NCBI GenBank assembly: GCA_032358165.1
Contig: JAALGY010000030.1
Span: 310,001-374,000 of the forward strand
Reading direction: 5' to 3'
DNA length: 64,000 nt
From: Diplosphaera chodatii
Taxonomy: Eukaryota; Chlorophyta; Trebouxiophyceae; Prasiolales; Stichococcaceae
Made by a program: the position numbers and the translations under genes. The notes beneath the pieces are model-generated. The model saw nothing but the letters and a program-made list of their open reading frames with translations, had not been told where the DNA came from and did not search any database. Shown here piece by piece: positions 25,501 through 40,500 of this stretch. Position 1 is the stretch's first letter. The number at the start of each line of letters is the position of its first letter.

Positions 25501-28500
25501 TGGCTGGAACCACCTCAAGCGCGACGGCAGCAGCTGCAAGTACCACGCCTTCCTCGCCGTCGCGCGCTTCCTGGTCGCCTTCCACGCGCCCGAGAAGATC
25601 ACGCTGCAGGTGTGTCCTGCACAGCTATGTTTGGAATACTACCCGTCTCCTTGCTGATCTCGACTATAGCTTTGCTTGTCAGCAGCATGAAGGCTGTGCT
25701 TTCTGAACCTTATACTCAGCCTACTACACATGTGGCGTGCACAAGCCATCGCAGCTCTGCAGATTGCTGGTGTTGCTGGTGTTGGTGGCTCCTCAGCCGT
25801 GCTACCTCCGATGTTGCAGGTGTTTGTGGCGCTGCTGCGGGCGGTGCAGCCGGACGCCAAGCGGCCGCTGGTGCGGGAGGCGCTGGACATTCTGACACCC
25901 GCGCTGCCCACCCGCCTCGCCCCAGGTCTGCCAACCCTGCATGCACAGAATTCATTGCTCTAACATGCTCACCTCTGACCACTAGCAGGATTGCGAGCAT
26001 ACTGAGCCCTCAATCTGTGAGCGTTCTGCTTGCCTCGAGGTGTGTCTGCTGATAAGACCCTAGACAATCGTTGTCTCAGATGCGCGGGTGGCCTGCCCTG
26101 CAGTGGAGGCAGGCGAGTTCCCCAAGTGGAGCCGGTATGTAAAGAAGGTGTCCAACGAGGAGGCGGGGTCGCTGCACCAGCTGGTGCACATCTGGGCCAC
26201 CATCGTGTGCCACGCCGACATGTTCACCTCCAGCCGCGGCGCCTTCACGCCCCAGATGGTCCACAGCCTGCAGCGCCTGGGTGAGCCTGCAGGCATTGCT
26301 GTCTTGCAGCAAGCGTGGCCTGGTGGCGTCGGCCCACCTTCAGACTCGTGTAGTCTGCTTGTGGCGTAGGAATTGATTCAGTACAGGTGGTCTGGTTCAG
26401 TGCTCCCGCCTGTTGCATAGCATCATATGCACCTTGGCTGACCATGGCACGATGTGTCTGCAGGCCTGACGAACGGCGCGACCCAGGAGAATCGGCGCCT
26501 ATCCATCGACCTGGCGGGCCTCATCATCTACTGGGAGCAGAAGGCCATCGAGGCCGGCGCCACCGCAGTGCAGGTCGGATCCAGTACCGTCATCCACTTC
26601 TTGTGACCTCTGTGTTGGTCGTCCCAACTACTCCGCTGCATGCTGAAGCAGAACATTGCTGTTAGCAGTACTATCAATCATGAGGAGCATGCACATCTCC
26701 CCATCTGCGACTGTCAACGCTGACTGCCTTCTGGTTCGTCCTGTTGCAGGCAAGCTCTCCCACTGCCAGCCGCAAGCGGCCGCGCGAGGAGGCTGAGCCC
26801 AGCAGCAGCGCCCCGGTGTCGTCAGAGGGCGGGGGCCTGCCCTCAGGCGCAGCCCGGCTCTCGCGCCTCAGGTGCTGCACATCAGTGTCAGAGCCCAAAA
26901 GCTGTTGTCAGATTCTATTGCTTGTCCTCACGCAATGGTCTTTCCGTTGGCTCACTAGGCGAGCATGGAAGGTGATCAGCTTTCCAGAAACCACTGCAAT
27001 GTCTGGATTGGCCTGAGGAACTTCGCTCGCATGTGCAGTGCTGCTGATGACGACAACACTGCGGACGAGCCATTCGCGAAGCAGCTACGAGTCAGCGATG
27101 CCGACCTTGCAACACCACGTGCGCTGATTGGCCTGTAGGCCATACAGAAAGTCTGATGTGCGTTACTCAGCATAGTTTGCTGTCAGCATACTTCAAATCT
27201 CCGTTGACCAGCTGAGCATTGGGTCTGCAGGCATCGCACCAGTGGATGCATCGGGGTCAGCGGCAGCCGCCGCTGCTGCAGCTGGCGAGGCGAAGCTGCT
27301 GGCCGACACTGAGCTGCAGATGCGAGGCAGCGCCGGGATCCAGTGCGTTCTCACCTTCTTTCCCTGGGCACGACTGACGAGGATGCAGGACGCTTCGAGC
27401 TGTCATGTTTCACATCTCAGCAAACATCCTGCCTGCTGCAGAGCATCACCTGTGGTCATCAAAGATGGACCCTCAGCAGGCGACCTTGCGTGTTACCCCA
27501 AGTAGGCTGAATGACACGGTCAGCATCGACACTGATGCTATGCTGCAACCTGACAGGGACGGAGCCGGCGAGCGGCTGCCGCTGCACATGGCGGAGGCGC
27601 TGGTGAACTTCCTGGCTCGCATGGCGTTCCTGCTGGCCAACGACGGGCGGGATGCCGACATGGCGGCACTGCGTGCCCACACGCTGGCGCTGCTGTCTGA
27701 GGGCCTGGACCTCTGGCCCACGGTAGGCAGTGTGTTCTCTAACACAGTGCAGTGGCTCCAGTTGTTCAAAACAAGCTGGCATGCTGCCCTGGATGCCATG
27801 TGGCGTCTAGTGGCGCAGGCCAGCCATTCGGTGTGCGTATTGCACTCTCGTAAGAAGTGTCTGCTGCATATGGCTGATGAAAAATGTAGGAGGAGCCCGT
27901 AGGCAGCCGTTATGCGCAGAGCTTAGCTGCTTGTTTCTATCGCAGAGCCGAGGTTTCTGCGTTTGTGCTCCGCAGGTGAAGATCCGGCTGTCATACATGG
28001 AGCGCCTGCTGCAGCAGGCAGCCGCGGCAGTGCAGGCAGCAGCAGCAGCCCAGCAGCCCCAGGGTGGCCGTGACCAGCAGGCTGCGCAGCATGCAGCCCA
28101 GGTATGCTCAGACTCACTGGTGGCCTTGAAAACATTCGAGAGCACTTTGCATTGTCAACACCACGCACCATGCAGCTGCCACTAGAATGGCAGTGTGTAG
28201 AGTGTGCAGAAGCATCTGTAGTTGTACATGTGGTGTTCCTCACTATGCCCGAGGAGTTGCTCTCAGATGGTTGCACGTTGCGATTGCGATTGCTGCAGGC
28301 GGCCCAGTCTCACCGCTCAGCGCTGCAGATTGGCCTGAACGTGGTGAACCGGGTTCTGGCTGCACAGCCGCGGGAGTTTGTGCTGGACACCGCCAACAGC
28401 GGTGCGATCTGTGTCCAACTTCGAAATGACAGCTCAATGCTGTTTCACGACCGCCTCAATAAGTTGTGTTGCTGTCTCTGATGTACCCCACTCATCGCAG

Positions 28501-31500
28501 GCGCGCGGCACATCGTGATGCTGCTGGAGCCGGCATTCGGCTGCGCCGCCCCCACGGTGCCCGAGCTGCTGGCCAAGGTGCTGGCGCAGCTGTACACCGC
28601 CTTCCCGCCCGGCACCGATCTGCCGCAGGAGGTGTGCACGGCAGCAGCATTCGTGGCAGTACTACCGGCTCCCCCTGCCACACTGCACTTCTGCTGACTG
28701 TCCTCACTAGCTGGCTCACATGCACTGTCTTACAATTTCACATTGCGGCTTAGCACTGGAGATTTAGGGGTGCTGTTGATCAACCCCCCTGTGTGGAGCA
28801 CACATGCTGCGCATGGTGCAGCCATTCGCTTCATTCAACGAAGCAATATGCAAGGTGCGTAAATAGGCTATTACCTTGCAATCCGAGTTCGTTGAGGTTG
28901 TTTCACCCTTGTCCTTGTGGCGCAGGCGGCGGACATCCAGGCGCGGGTGGGGGAGCTGATGCGGGGGGCGCTCGCGCGGGCGGCGGACCCCAAGGAGCCC
29001 ATGACTCCCGGCGACCTGCTGCGCCTGGCCGCCACCGTGCGCGTGCTGGAGGCGCTGGCGCCGGTGGGTGCACGCCCCCAGGCCTAGGGGTGCTCAAGGC
29101 TAAAGCTTTAGGCACTGGCTCTCGAGATCTATGACCATCGCCGCGGTGCAGCATGCCACTGTCTCCCAGAACCCCAGGCGGGGCGGTGCTGGGGTAAACC
29201 CCGGGCCATTGAGTAGCTCAACGGGCTCAAGTCAACAATGGGCTCCCTGGAACAGGTTGTGCCGCAGCATGTGGACGAGCTGTGGGTGATGGGCCTGGTG
29301 TCGGCGCTGTTCCGGCTGGCGTCGGACCACAGCAACGCGAAGAATGGCGGCGGCCCCATCATTCGGCAGGACCCCAACGTGCCCCGCCTCGCTGAGCGGT
29401 ACGCTTGGCCACCAGCTGCTTCGTGTCCTGCCTGCCTCAGGCGGACCTTAGGTTCCAAAAGGAGTATGTACGGTGGTAGACCTTGTGACATGGCAAAGGA
29501 TGCCGGTCATATGTGCATAGGCGAACGTGCAGACCACACCTGCTGCTGATAGAGGATGTTGGGTGCAGGGCTGAGGGGGAGGAGGCATGGCAGCCGGACT
29601 ATGCATCGCTCACCTGGGTGGTCCAGCACAGCCTGCGGCTGGGCGCTCCGCATGTGCTCGGCGACTCGCATCGCAAGGTGAACGCACAGTGCCTGCTGCC
29701 TGCGCCTGCAGATGTATGTTGCCCTGTTGCCACTTTATCGTTCACCAGCGCCTCCCCTGACTGTGAGCGTGGCTGCAGAACTACTTCTTGCGCGCGATGG
29801 TGTGCATGATCACGGGGCAGCCGTCGCGGCTGACGGACCCCGCGGTGCTGATGGAGATGCTGGCCATCGTGCGCTCCTGGCTGCTGTCGCCGCCGCCCTC
29901 CGGAGGTGCATGTGCTGACCAGACTGGTAGAAGCTTGAGCAGACCTGTCTTGACGGTTTTGTCAGGGGATCACCTTCAATCATGCGTGCGGTGTCTCACA
30001 TGGTTTCTGGTGATGACCATGCAGCATCACTGGCAGGGGTTTGTCATAGTGGGGATTGTAGTTGCAGTTGCACCCTGTGCGTCATCCTTGATCCTGCAGC
30101 TGCCAACCCTGTTGAAGCCCATCAGCAATCAGCGTCTGACTGCCGTGCAGGCCTGAGCGAGAAGGAGTCGCACCTGTTCATGGAGCGGCTGGCGGCCCTG
30201 GAGCGGTCGGGCGCGACGGAGGGCCCCATCAAGGCCGCCTGGGAGGATGCCTTCCTGGACCTCATCTACCGCCTCACCACGCAGCCGGCCACCGAGGTGC
30301 CTCGGCGCCCCTTCGCCACTGAAGTTCACCTGCTACCTGCAGCCAGCTCCGGACGTCCCAGTATCAAGCTTTGCTCCAGGCTTCGTGCATTCCCCGTCAC
30401 CTGTGTGCTGTCGATCTGCCTTTTATATCTTGCTTGACCACATCCCCGAATGCTGCACCCCCCGACGCGAGCGCTGCCGCGCCGCAGGCCAACCTGCACC
30501 TCAAGGCGTCCGCCTTCAGGGTGGAGCGCACCTTCCTGATCGGGCTGCGCGCGCAGAAGCCGGGGACGCGGCAGAAGTTCTTCGCGCTGTACAACGACCT
30601 GGTGCCCAAGACCATCTTCGACCGCCTGAAGTACATCTTCATGGACCAGGACTGGGAGCGCCTCAGCCACACCTTCTGGCTCAAGCAGGCGCAGGTGCGG
30701 GCACTGCGATTCCCGTCCCCACACCCCGGGCAGCACGGGCGCAGGTCGTGCGCTTCTGTGGCATCAGCAACATGCGCAAGGAGCCAGCCTTGAGAACCTG
30801 GGGTCCTGCGGGAAGGACAGCAGCTGCTGGAGTGGCCGCAGTGTGCCTTGCTTGGTCTGGAGCACCTGAGGATTTGCTGCAATATGTTATGTTGGTTTGC
30901 AATAAACTCGCAGGATATGCTGCTGGCGCTGCTGGCGGAGGACCAGCCGCTGCACCTGGCCGGCCTCGGCGAGCCGGCCACCTCGCTCATCGACCGCATG
31001 CCGCGGGTGCGTCTCTGCTGTCGCGGAGACCCCGGCCATTGTCATTCTGCGATGAGAAAGCTATGTGGCATGGAAGCAGAGTGTGGGGTGCCTGCTGCAA
31101 GCACGATCTGACAGCACACGTGAGCTGGACGTGGCTGTGCTCGTCGTGAAGCTTGAAAGCCACTGCACTCCCCCGCAGGTGCCGCCGCCGCCGATCAAGC
31201 AGCGGGTGCCGGCAGGCCTGGCGGGGCAGCCGGCGCCTGCAGACGGGCAGCAGGGGCAGGCCACGCAACAGCAGCGGCAGGTGCCTGGCTCTCAGCCTGA
31301 GCGTGTGTTGCTGCAAGAACTAGTTCACTTACTTTTGCGGTACCCACCCTGCTGCTGTGCCATTTTATGCACTGTCGCGAACGTGTTCTTCCTGGGCCCG
31401 CAGATGATGCTGGTGGGGCAGCCGTCAGGCAACCTGCCGCCCGGTGTGGCGCCGCAGCCCATGCAGCGGCTGGCATCGGCCACCAGCGTGCCCGCGCCTG

Positions 31501-34500
31501 CGCAGCTGCCGGCGGTCTCAGCCGGCGCGCAGCCGCAGCAGCAGCCGCCTGCGCCCGGACAGCAGCAGCAGCCGCTGCCGGCGCCGCAGCAGCGGCAGCA
31601 GCCGCCGGCGCAGCAGCAGCCGCAGCCGGGGACAAGCCAGCCGCCACAGGCGCCTGGCCAGCCAACCAGCCAGCCAGCTGCTTCGGCAGCTGGGCAGCCC
31701 CAGGTGCACACGTACTGCAGCTGTAGATACCTGCAGCACCCGGCATGGATCCGATGTGACAGTTGCGACCTGTCACCTGTTTTGCTGTGGGAGGTGGCAC
31801 TCCCATCCTGAAACACATGCTGTCCGCCTGCAGCCCATGGAGGTAGATGCGCAGCCCGCCGAGGCAAAGCCGGCGGCTGCGCCCACAGCAGCGCCTCCAG
31901 CAGGACAGCCAGCGCCGGCCGCTGGCGTGCAGACGCCAGCTGGCGCTGCTGCTGCGCCACAGCCGCCTGCGCCGTCAGGTAAATGCCGCCTGTGCCGACA
32001 CATACATGCTGTAACTGATCGCCAGTGTTTACAGCCATACACTCATTTTAGGGGCTAGACCTACCGTGGGCATCCGGTAACAAAATGGATGTTCCTGATA
32101 TGTCACATGCATTCCACTGGCAATTGTTCACTGACGATTTGAAGTGTGTGCAGCGCCCGCAGCTGCCGCCCCAGCGCCAGCCGCTCAGCGCCCAGCCACC
32201 CCAGCCGCGCCGCCAGGGCAGGCTCCAGCTGCTGCATGGCAGCCGCAGCCCACGCAGCCTCCACTGCAGCAGCAGCAGCTGCCAGTCGCAGCTCCGCAGC
32301 AGCCATCCGGACAGCCGCAGCAGTTGCCGGCGGCGCAGCAGGCGCCCCCGCAGCAGCCCGCGGGCGCCCTGCCACCGGCGCCCGCTCGGCAGCCTGCCGT
32401 GCAGACTGCCGCACCAGGACAAAGGCCGCTGCCTGCTGCCACTGCTGCACAGCCAGCTGCAGTTGCACCTGCTGCTCAGGTGCCCACTTCTGTGCAGTGC
32501 TCAACCTGATGTTGAGTTGCAGCTGCAGTGGCACATCTGGCATTACTTTGTCTGTAAGGTTTTATGCCATCGCTCAGCGGACTTCTCTTTGCTGTGCTTC
32601 GATTCTGTATGGGCATCTGAGGAGTTATTTGTCGTGCAGCAGCCGCCGCCACCTCCGCGGGAGCTGACAGCCGAGGAGAAGGCGGCCGCTGCCGCCGCGG
32701 ATGCGCGGGCGGCGGCGGCGACGGCGCAGCTGCCGCAGGAGGTCCAGGACGTGCTGCAGCTTCACACCGGCTTCCTCGAGGAGATGGGTGCGCTTGCGTT
32801 GGGTCTGGCGGACACAGCTGTTCCCCTCGGAGTGCATTTGTCTGACTGTACATGTCGGTGCACTGTGCTACCGCAGCTGTTTCCTCCCAGCCTGCATCCC
32901 CCCCTGGCAGGCGCATTCCGGGTGCGCGAGTGGCTGGGGTCGCTGCGGGAGGCGGCGAACGGCGATGACCACATCGCGGACCACCTGTGGACGCTCACCT
33001 TCCCCGTCATCTGGGCCACCCTGTCTGGCAAGCAGTCGCCGCTGTCGGAGAAGGATCAGCAGGTGCGCCTGCAACGCATGGGGTTTTCGCATACGTTGCC
33101 CAGCGTTGTCGTATGGTCACATGTGCACATCAGCGGCTGCATGTGAACGGAACAGAGAAATGCGCTTTGTAGTACAAGGTGTCATTAGACAATGCTGTAT
33201 GGTATGTCAACTGTCCTGATTTTCTCCTGTCCTGATTTTCTCCTCCGTGTTCCTGCAGAACGACCTGGCACGGCCGATCATCACGCTGCTGCAAAAGCCG
33301 TATCATGAGCGGCAGGCTGCGCTGCGACCCAACGTCATTCAGGCATGCCTTTTTCCGACACACTACAGACAGTGTCGACAATATCAGCAGTGGCAGGTCC
33401 AACAACAGTGCACCGCACACCTTGCAGCGGTTCCTATCCTTGCCTTGCCTTGCGCATGCGGGGCTCATCATCCGGACTTGTGACTGCATTGCAGACGCTG
33501 CTGGCGTCCATTGGCCTCTGCCAGCCGCAGCCCAAGGTGCCCAGCGAGCTCATCCGCTTCCTGGGCAAGACGTACTGCGCGTGGCACAACGCCACCTGGA
33601 TGCTGGAGCAGCACGTCATGATCTTCCCGCAGGACCCGCGCTGCTTCGACGCCCTGGTGTGCGGCCTTCACAGCATGCGTGTAGCCTTCCTAACCCCGTC
33701 CAGCATACTTCGCATTCTGCTGACTGTTGCGCATGCGTCATTGGCAAAGGCTGTCTCTCAGTCATCGCTTGCATATGACAGGCGGAGATGTATGGTGCCA
33801 TTGGGGAGGAGGATGTGCTGGCGGGGCTCTGGAAGCGCCGATGCCGCACCGAGAACACGCGCGCCGGGGAGATGCTCATGCAGGTGCTGCGCGGTTGTCA
33901 CGATGCCAGGCTGCTGCTCGTCGACTGCGGACGACTCCCTGTGCAGCTGTCTGCAAAACAACATGCAGATGCAGCTCCTCTTATTTCGCAAACGCATGTT
34001 CATCTGACGATTTCACTGCCCTCTGTAGGTGGGACTGCTCCCCGCGGCGCAGGACGTGTTCCTTGACGCCTGCCGCAAGCCGCTGGCGCCTGACACCCGT
34101 GCGTGCTCTATGCCCTCTTCAGTGCCCTTGCTGCAACGTAATGTCGTCATATCTGTATCAGTGCGACTAGAAGTCAGCAGTGCAACCTGGTGGGGACCGC
34201 TGTTCCTCCACTTGCACACCACTGATGGTCTATTGATACCATCTGCAGCTATCACCAAGGGGGAGCAGGTGCTGTGGCACGACCAGTACATCAAGTCGGC
34301 TGCGGAGCTGTGCCAGTGGGAGGCCGTTGCAGAGTGCGCCTCTTGCAAGCGCCAAACTGCTGTCAAGCAATGTCTACACCATCGTTCATCTCATACTTGT
34401 CATCTAAGCACACCACTGGCAGCTGATGCCAAAGGGTAGCATTGGTCCTGCCCGTCACTGACTGCATCCAGCTGTGGTGTCGATGGGCATGTAGCTCTGT

Positions 34501-37500
34501 TGCATGTGCGTGCGTGCAGGTACGCCCGCCAGGCGGACAACTGCCAGCTGCAGATGGACTCGCTGTGGCGCCTGGGCGACTGGGACGCCCTGAAGCGCCA
34601 CGTGCTGCCGCGGGCGCAGGTGGACGACGGGTCCTGGGCGCACATGGTGCACGCGTACGTGCACCTGCAGGAGGGCAACATCGTGGAGGGGGAGCAGAAC
34701 ATCACCAACGCCATGAAGGCCGCGCTCATCAGGTGCGCCCGCCACGCTCGAACCTCATCTGATCATGGCGCCCACCTCCCTGATCTGCGGGCCACGCATG
34801 TCGGCACCGGGACACAAGCATCCAGCGATCAGGCATTGGGTGGCGCAGGTGGTGGCAGCTGCCCAAGGACAGCACCTGGCCGCAGCTGGGGCTGCTGCAG
34901 CAGTTCCAGCAGATGGTGGAGCTGCAGGAGAGCTCCCGCATCCTGGTGGACCTGGGCCAGCAGATGGGCCACGCCCAGCGCGCCGACCACACCTACACCG
35001 AGCTCAAGGCGCGCTAGAATGTTGGAAACACGTTCAGAGGTCAAGTGAATCCCGCAACGTCTTTGTACTGCAGAACCTGAGCTGGATCGAGAAGGGAGCA
35101 CCAGTCACAACTGTGCATCAACTGCAAGGGACACCATAAGAAATCTTGTCTTGCAAAGCGTGCAATAATATGACCGTTCGTTCGTCATGAAATTGTGGTA
35201 CTATGGGGCGCAGGAGATCATGGAGACGTGGCGGCTGCGCACGCCCAACGAGTGGGAGCGCGCCGGGCACTGGGCGGACGTGCTGATGTGGCGCAACCAC
35301 ATCTACAACATCGTCATCAACGCCTTCAAGAATGTGGCCGAGGTCGCGCCGCAGCTGCACCAGGTGCTCGCTTTGGTTAGCGTGCCCTGCTCCTCAAACC
35401 TGTACATCGGGTTCCGGTGCGAATGGGGTGAGGCTGATGCCTAAGCATGACAGCATGTCGCCACATGATCATCAAGCGCAGAAGGTCTCAACATCTGTGT
35501 CCGCGCGCTTAGTGCTGTGGCCGTCCAGCGGCATGGGGATTGTGGCGTGTGCAATGAGGCGATCTGTGATCTCGCAGCTGGGGTACCGCGACAAGGCGTG
35601 GAGCGTGAACCGGCTGGGGGCGGTGGCGCGGCGCCACGGCTACGGCGAGGCCTGCCTCCGCATCATCAACTCCCTGTACGGCTTCAACGCGATGGAGGTG
35701 CAGGAGGCCTTCATCAAGATCCGGGAGCAGGTGCGCTCGAGTGGTTTTGCCTGCCTCGTTTCCCCTTTCTTGCCGACACTCACTGGACATCTGTCAGCTA
35801 CGGTAGTCATGTACCTACTGTGCCACCCAGCCGTCAGTGAGCTGCCTTTCGGCACTGCCACGAGGTGCAGTTTGCAAGCCACACCCCACCGGCTATGTGT
35901 TCAAACACGCAGGCCAAGGCGTACCTGGCGCAGCCGGGGGAGCAGCTGACGGGGCTCAACCTGCTGAACACCACCAACCTGGACTACTTCAACCCGCAGC
36001 ACCAGGCGGAGGTCTTCCGCCTCAAGGGCCTGTTCCACCAGGTGCGCCGCTCACCCGCTGCTTGTGCAGGCTGGTCTGTTGAGGAGTGATTCGAACAGGC
36101 AAGATACCTGTGTGGCAGTTGCTCCGGATGTATGATGCGCTGTTCCTGCAGGTATGTATGGAGCGTGCTTACGGGCACGTCTGGAGTTGCTGGCAGCACG
36201 TGGCAGGCACTGTGCTTGGCGCTTTGTACACGTATCGACATGATTTCCAAATCCCTGGTGTCGATGCAGGCACTCACCGAGCACGAGCAGGCCAACCAGG
36301 CGTTCAGCACTGCGCTCAGCCTGTGGCCCAACCTTGCCGACGGGTGGCTGTCGTGGGGCGCGCACTGCGACTCGATGTACCAGCAGTCGGGCAACCCCAC
36401 CTGGCTGCAGTACGCCGTCACGTGCTACCTGCAGGTAAGCGCACAGCTAGACGCCCCCTAGGTGCAGCCTTTAACGCTTGCTGTCCCACCTGCTATATCG
36501 CACTTCACCAGCAGTGTCATGAGTGGTGCAGCGGCATCATGGCTTGCTGCCGCTATGTCTTGCAGGCGATCCGCAACAACAGCAGCGCGGCGCGGGCGAT
36601 GCTGCCGCGGGTGTTGGTGCTGCTGTCGTTCGACGACGTGGGGGGCGTGGTGTCGCGGGCGCTGGCGGCGGCGTCGGACATGCCGCTCGCGGTCTGGCTG
36701 CCCCACCTGCCCGCGCTGCTGTCCAGCCTGCAGCGCCCCGAACAGCGCATCGTCAAGCCCCTCCTCATCCAGCTGGGCCTCAACTTCCCCCAGGTCCGCA
36801 GAGTTGACATGTTTACACTCTGGCACAGTTTGTCAGCGTACCATCTGACTCATGGTGGGCACAGGATCTGACACAGCAAGCGCTAGTAGGTTCAACAGAA
36901 GCACTGCTGTTGCCTGATGCAGCCTAGGAATGAGGAGCAAAGCGCCCTGTCCCTCTGATTGCTGCAGGCGCTGTACTACCAGCTGCGCACCTTCCTGCTG
37001 GCGACGCGCGAGAACGCGATGGCGGCGGTGAAGGAGAACAAGCTGCGGCGGGACGCGGCAGCCCGCGCCGCAGCCGCCAGGGCCGCCGGTGGCGGTGCCG
37101 CCAGCCCTTCTGTCTCCGGCGCCAAGGTTCACACCTTCCGCGCTGTAGAAGCTCATCCCACGGGGAGTTGCACATTGCTGTAAGAGGCTGGTGCGGCAGG
37201 AAGTGCTATGGAGGTGGGTTGGGACGACGGTCTATCAGCATCCTATGACGCTGTGCAGCACCATTTCGACAAACCATGTTGTCTGGCACAGGTGGAGCCT
37301 GCAAAGTCGGGCGCCAGCGGCGGAGGGGATGCAGCCACGCCCATGGATGTGGACGGCGCAAAGCAGCAGCAGCCGGCCGGGACGCAGGGCACATCGCAGG
37401 GCGGTGCGCAGCCCCAGGCGGCGCCTCAGCAGCCGGCGCAGCAGCAGCAGCCGGCCCAGCAGTCGCCCGCCATCAAGGTACGTGTTTGTGCTACGGCCTT

Positions 37501-40500
37501 GTCGACGTTTGCAGCTGAAGCTCGGGTGCATGGTGCACATTGTGGCGCCTGCCACGTCCACACCATAGCATTGGCTCACTGCGCGGCTATGGTATGTTTG
37601 CAGGTGGAGGCTGGCACAGCGCCTGCGGGCACGGCGGCGTCTGCAACCGCAGCCCCTGCCGCCACCGCAGCAGCAGCGCCACCAGGTGCTGCCGCACAAC
37701 CGCAGCAGCAACCGGCGGAGCAACCAGCTGGACAAGCAGCGGCACAGCCGCCGCCGCAGCAGCAGCCGGCCGCGCAGCAGTCCGCCCCCGGGCAGCAGCC
37801 GCCGCAGCCCGGGCAACAGGTGCGTTGCCCATGTACGCTGTGCCAGATGCGGAGGCTTGTTTATGCAGGCACAGGACGCAGCTGATGTGTATGCTGTCAT
37901 GTGCATGTGTGATGTCCCAGACCCTGCTGAGAAGCTGCGAGCGGGGCACACACCCACGGCAGGTTGCTGTGTATTCGTTAGCTATGTACCGCGACAACGC
38001 ATCAGGTGGCTGCAAGACACCTGCAGCAGCCAGAGTGCGCCTGTGGCGCCGTCGTGTGTGCCTTCATATGCTTTTGGTGGCGCCTGCGCAGCCGCCGGCG
38101 CGGGACCCCAAGCCGGCGGAGGTGGTGCACTTCGACACGGTGAAGGAGGTGATGGACGCGCTGCGGGGGCAGCACCCCGCGCTCACCGCCTCCCTGGAGG
38201 CCTTCCTCACCGACATCGGTGCGCTCGCATGAGCCCGCCTGCCCCGCGGAGCTGGCAGCCAGCAAATGGGTGTTTGCGCCCGCGTACCTCGCTGCCAGTG
38301 TCAGCTGGACGGCACTTCACGCTCTTTGCCCCGCCGCCTGCAGGTGCCAAGTTTGTGCCGACGCCGGAGGAACGGCTGCTCAGCGTGGTGCACGCGCTGC
38401 TGCACCGCTGCTACAAGCTGCCCTTCTCCAACGCCGCCACGGTGTGGAACCCCGTCTCTGCTGCTCAGCGCTCGTGGAACGACTTTGGTTGGTGCAAATA
38501 ATCACAACAACAACCCTGGGAAGCACAACCCAAGACTGCGTTCTGGTAACGGTAGTGCACCATACATGCACTGGGCTGTCAAGAAGGAAGAAGGAAGAAG
38601 CAGGCCTGTGTCGCACCCTGGAGCAGGTGCCGGACAGCCTGCGGCGGGAGCTGGCCAACGTGTGCCGGGCGTGCTTCAGCGGGGAGGGGGTGGCGCGGCA
38701 CGGCGCCCTGGTCGCCGCCTACCGCGCCCAGTTCGTGGCGGAGCTCAACCCCGAGGTGCGCATCTATCACACATTGATGACCTGCAGCAGTCGCACTGTT
38801 GAACGCTCGAGTGCTACCTGCAACGTCTGCATGGCATCCTGCGGCTGTTGAATCTACACGCACATAGTAGGGCTGTCCAGTTTCGGAGCTGGTGGAAATG
38901 TGGCATTGGAGAGTGTGTCGTCCCCGGCGCGCGCAGGGCGCCGCGTTCCCGGGGACGCTGGGGGAGCTGGTGGCGCGGCTCAAGGCGTGGCGCGCGACGC
39001 TGCAGGCCACCGTGGAGGCGGCCACCCCGGGGCCCCTGCGCCTGGAGCAGCTGTCCCGCAAGCTGCAGGTGCCCCGCCGGGCCCCGTGCAGAGTGACATG
39101 TGTTGCCACGCTTTTTGAGACGACGACAGACTGGGGCACGGTTGCTTGAGGCATGCAAGCGCACCACGGTGTGATCATCTGTGCAAGCAGCTCACCTTGT
39201 CCCTGGCTGTCGGTAAGGGTGTTGAGCGTCCCGCCACTGTGTTGAACGCAGGAGCAGCCGTTCACGGATGTGGAGATGCCCGGGCAGCACAGCACGGGGG
39301 AGGACCCGTCGCCAGACGGCGTGGTGCTGCTGGTCGGCATCGGCGCCGACGTGCCCGTGGTGAGCAGTGACAGCTGGCTTGCACTTCGTGCTGAAGCCCA
39401 TCCAGCACTCATGCTCGTCTGGTAGGCATGCGTGCCGACCGTCTGCGCTGATCTGCACCTCCCAAGCGTCGATGGCGATGCTGATGCAACCCTGCAGGTC
39501 CGCCGCCACGGCACCAGCTTCCGGCGGCTGGCGCTGCTGGGCTCCGATGGCAAGCAGCGGCACTTCATCGTGCAGACCGGGCAGCACTACTCCGCGGCTG
39601 TTGGTGAGCGCTCCCTCTCTAAGCCAGCACAGTGACCTCTTTGCTGCACGTGCTGTTGGTCATTAGTCAAGCCCTGTGCATGCCCCCATCAAAGGTCTGG
39701 TGTTTGGCGCAGAGGTTTGGCACCAGGGCTGTACCCTGTCAGATGCTCAGTGCTGTGCTGGCCATCAAACGTGGACCACTGCTTGTCTGCCCACGCAAAC
39801 CCTGTGCCATGCCAACTCCAACTTTGGTGGTGGCAGGCGTGGCGGGGGCCAACGACGAGCGGATGGCGCACCTGATGCGCGCCATGAACCGGCTGCTGGA
39901 CCGGCACCCCCAGTCCCGCCGCCGCCACCTCGCCTGGCACACCCCCGCCATCGTGCCCGTGTGGCCGCAGGTGCGCCAGGGCTTTGTTGCAGCCATGTGT
40001 TGCTCCTGGCAGCTATCTGATGTATATGGTCCAGCAGACACCGGTTGTGCGCGAATATGTTCTGAAGCTTTGGACCCTTCGGCTGAGGCGTGTGAAAACC
40101 CTGCCATGGCGCAGGTGCGGCTGATTGAGGAGGAGCCCAGCTACATGACGTATGGCAGCGCGTTCGAGGTGTACTGCGCGCGGTATGGGCGGGAGGTGGA
40201 CACCGCGATCGCCACCTTCAAGAACCGGTGCTGCGCGCACCGGGGCGGCCCGCTGCCCGACTCCGAGGCCCAGCGCCGCTTCCAGCTCCAGCTCAAGGTG
40301 CCGCCCCGTGCCGTCAGCCCTGCCAGTGCTCAGCGTTCTGCCTGATGCCTGGGTCCCAACCAGAAGGCTGTTGCAACTGGCGACGCTCGCTCAGCTGCTG
40401 ATTGAGCGCTGTCACTGCAGATGTCTGTGAGACGGGCTTATTTGCAAATGCAGACCTACAAGATGATCGAGGTGGAGATCGTGAACGACCAGGTATTCAG

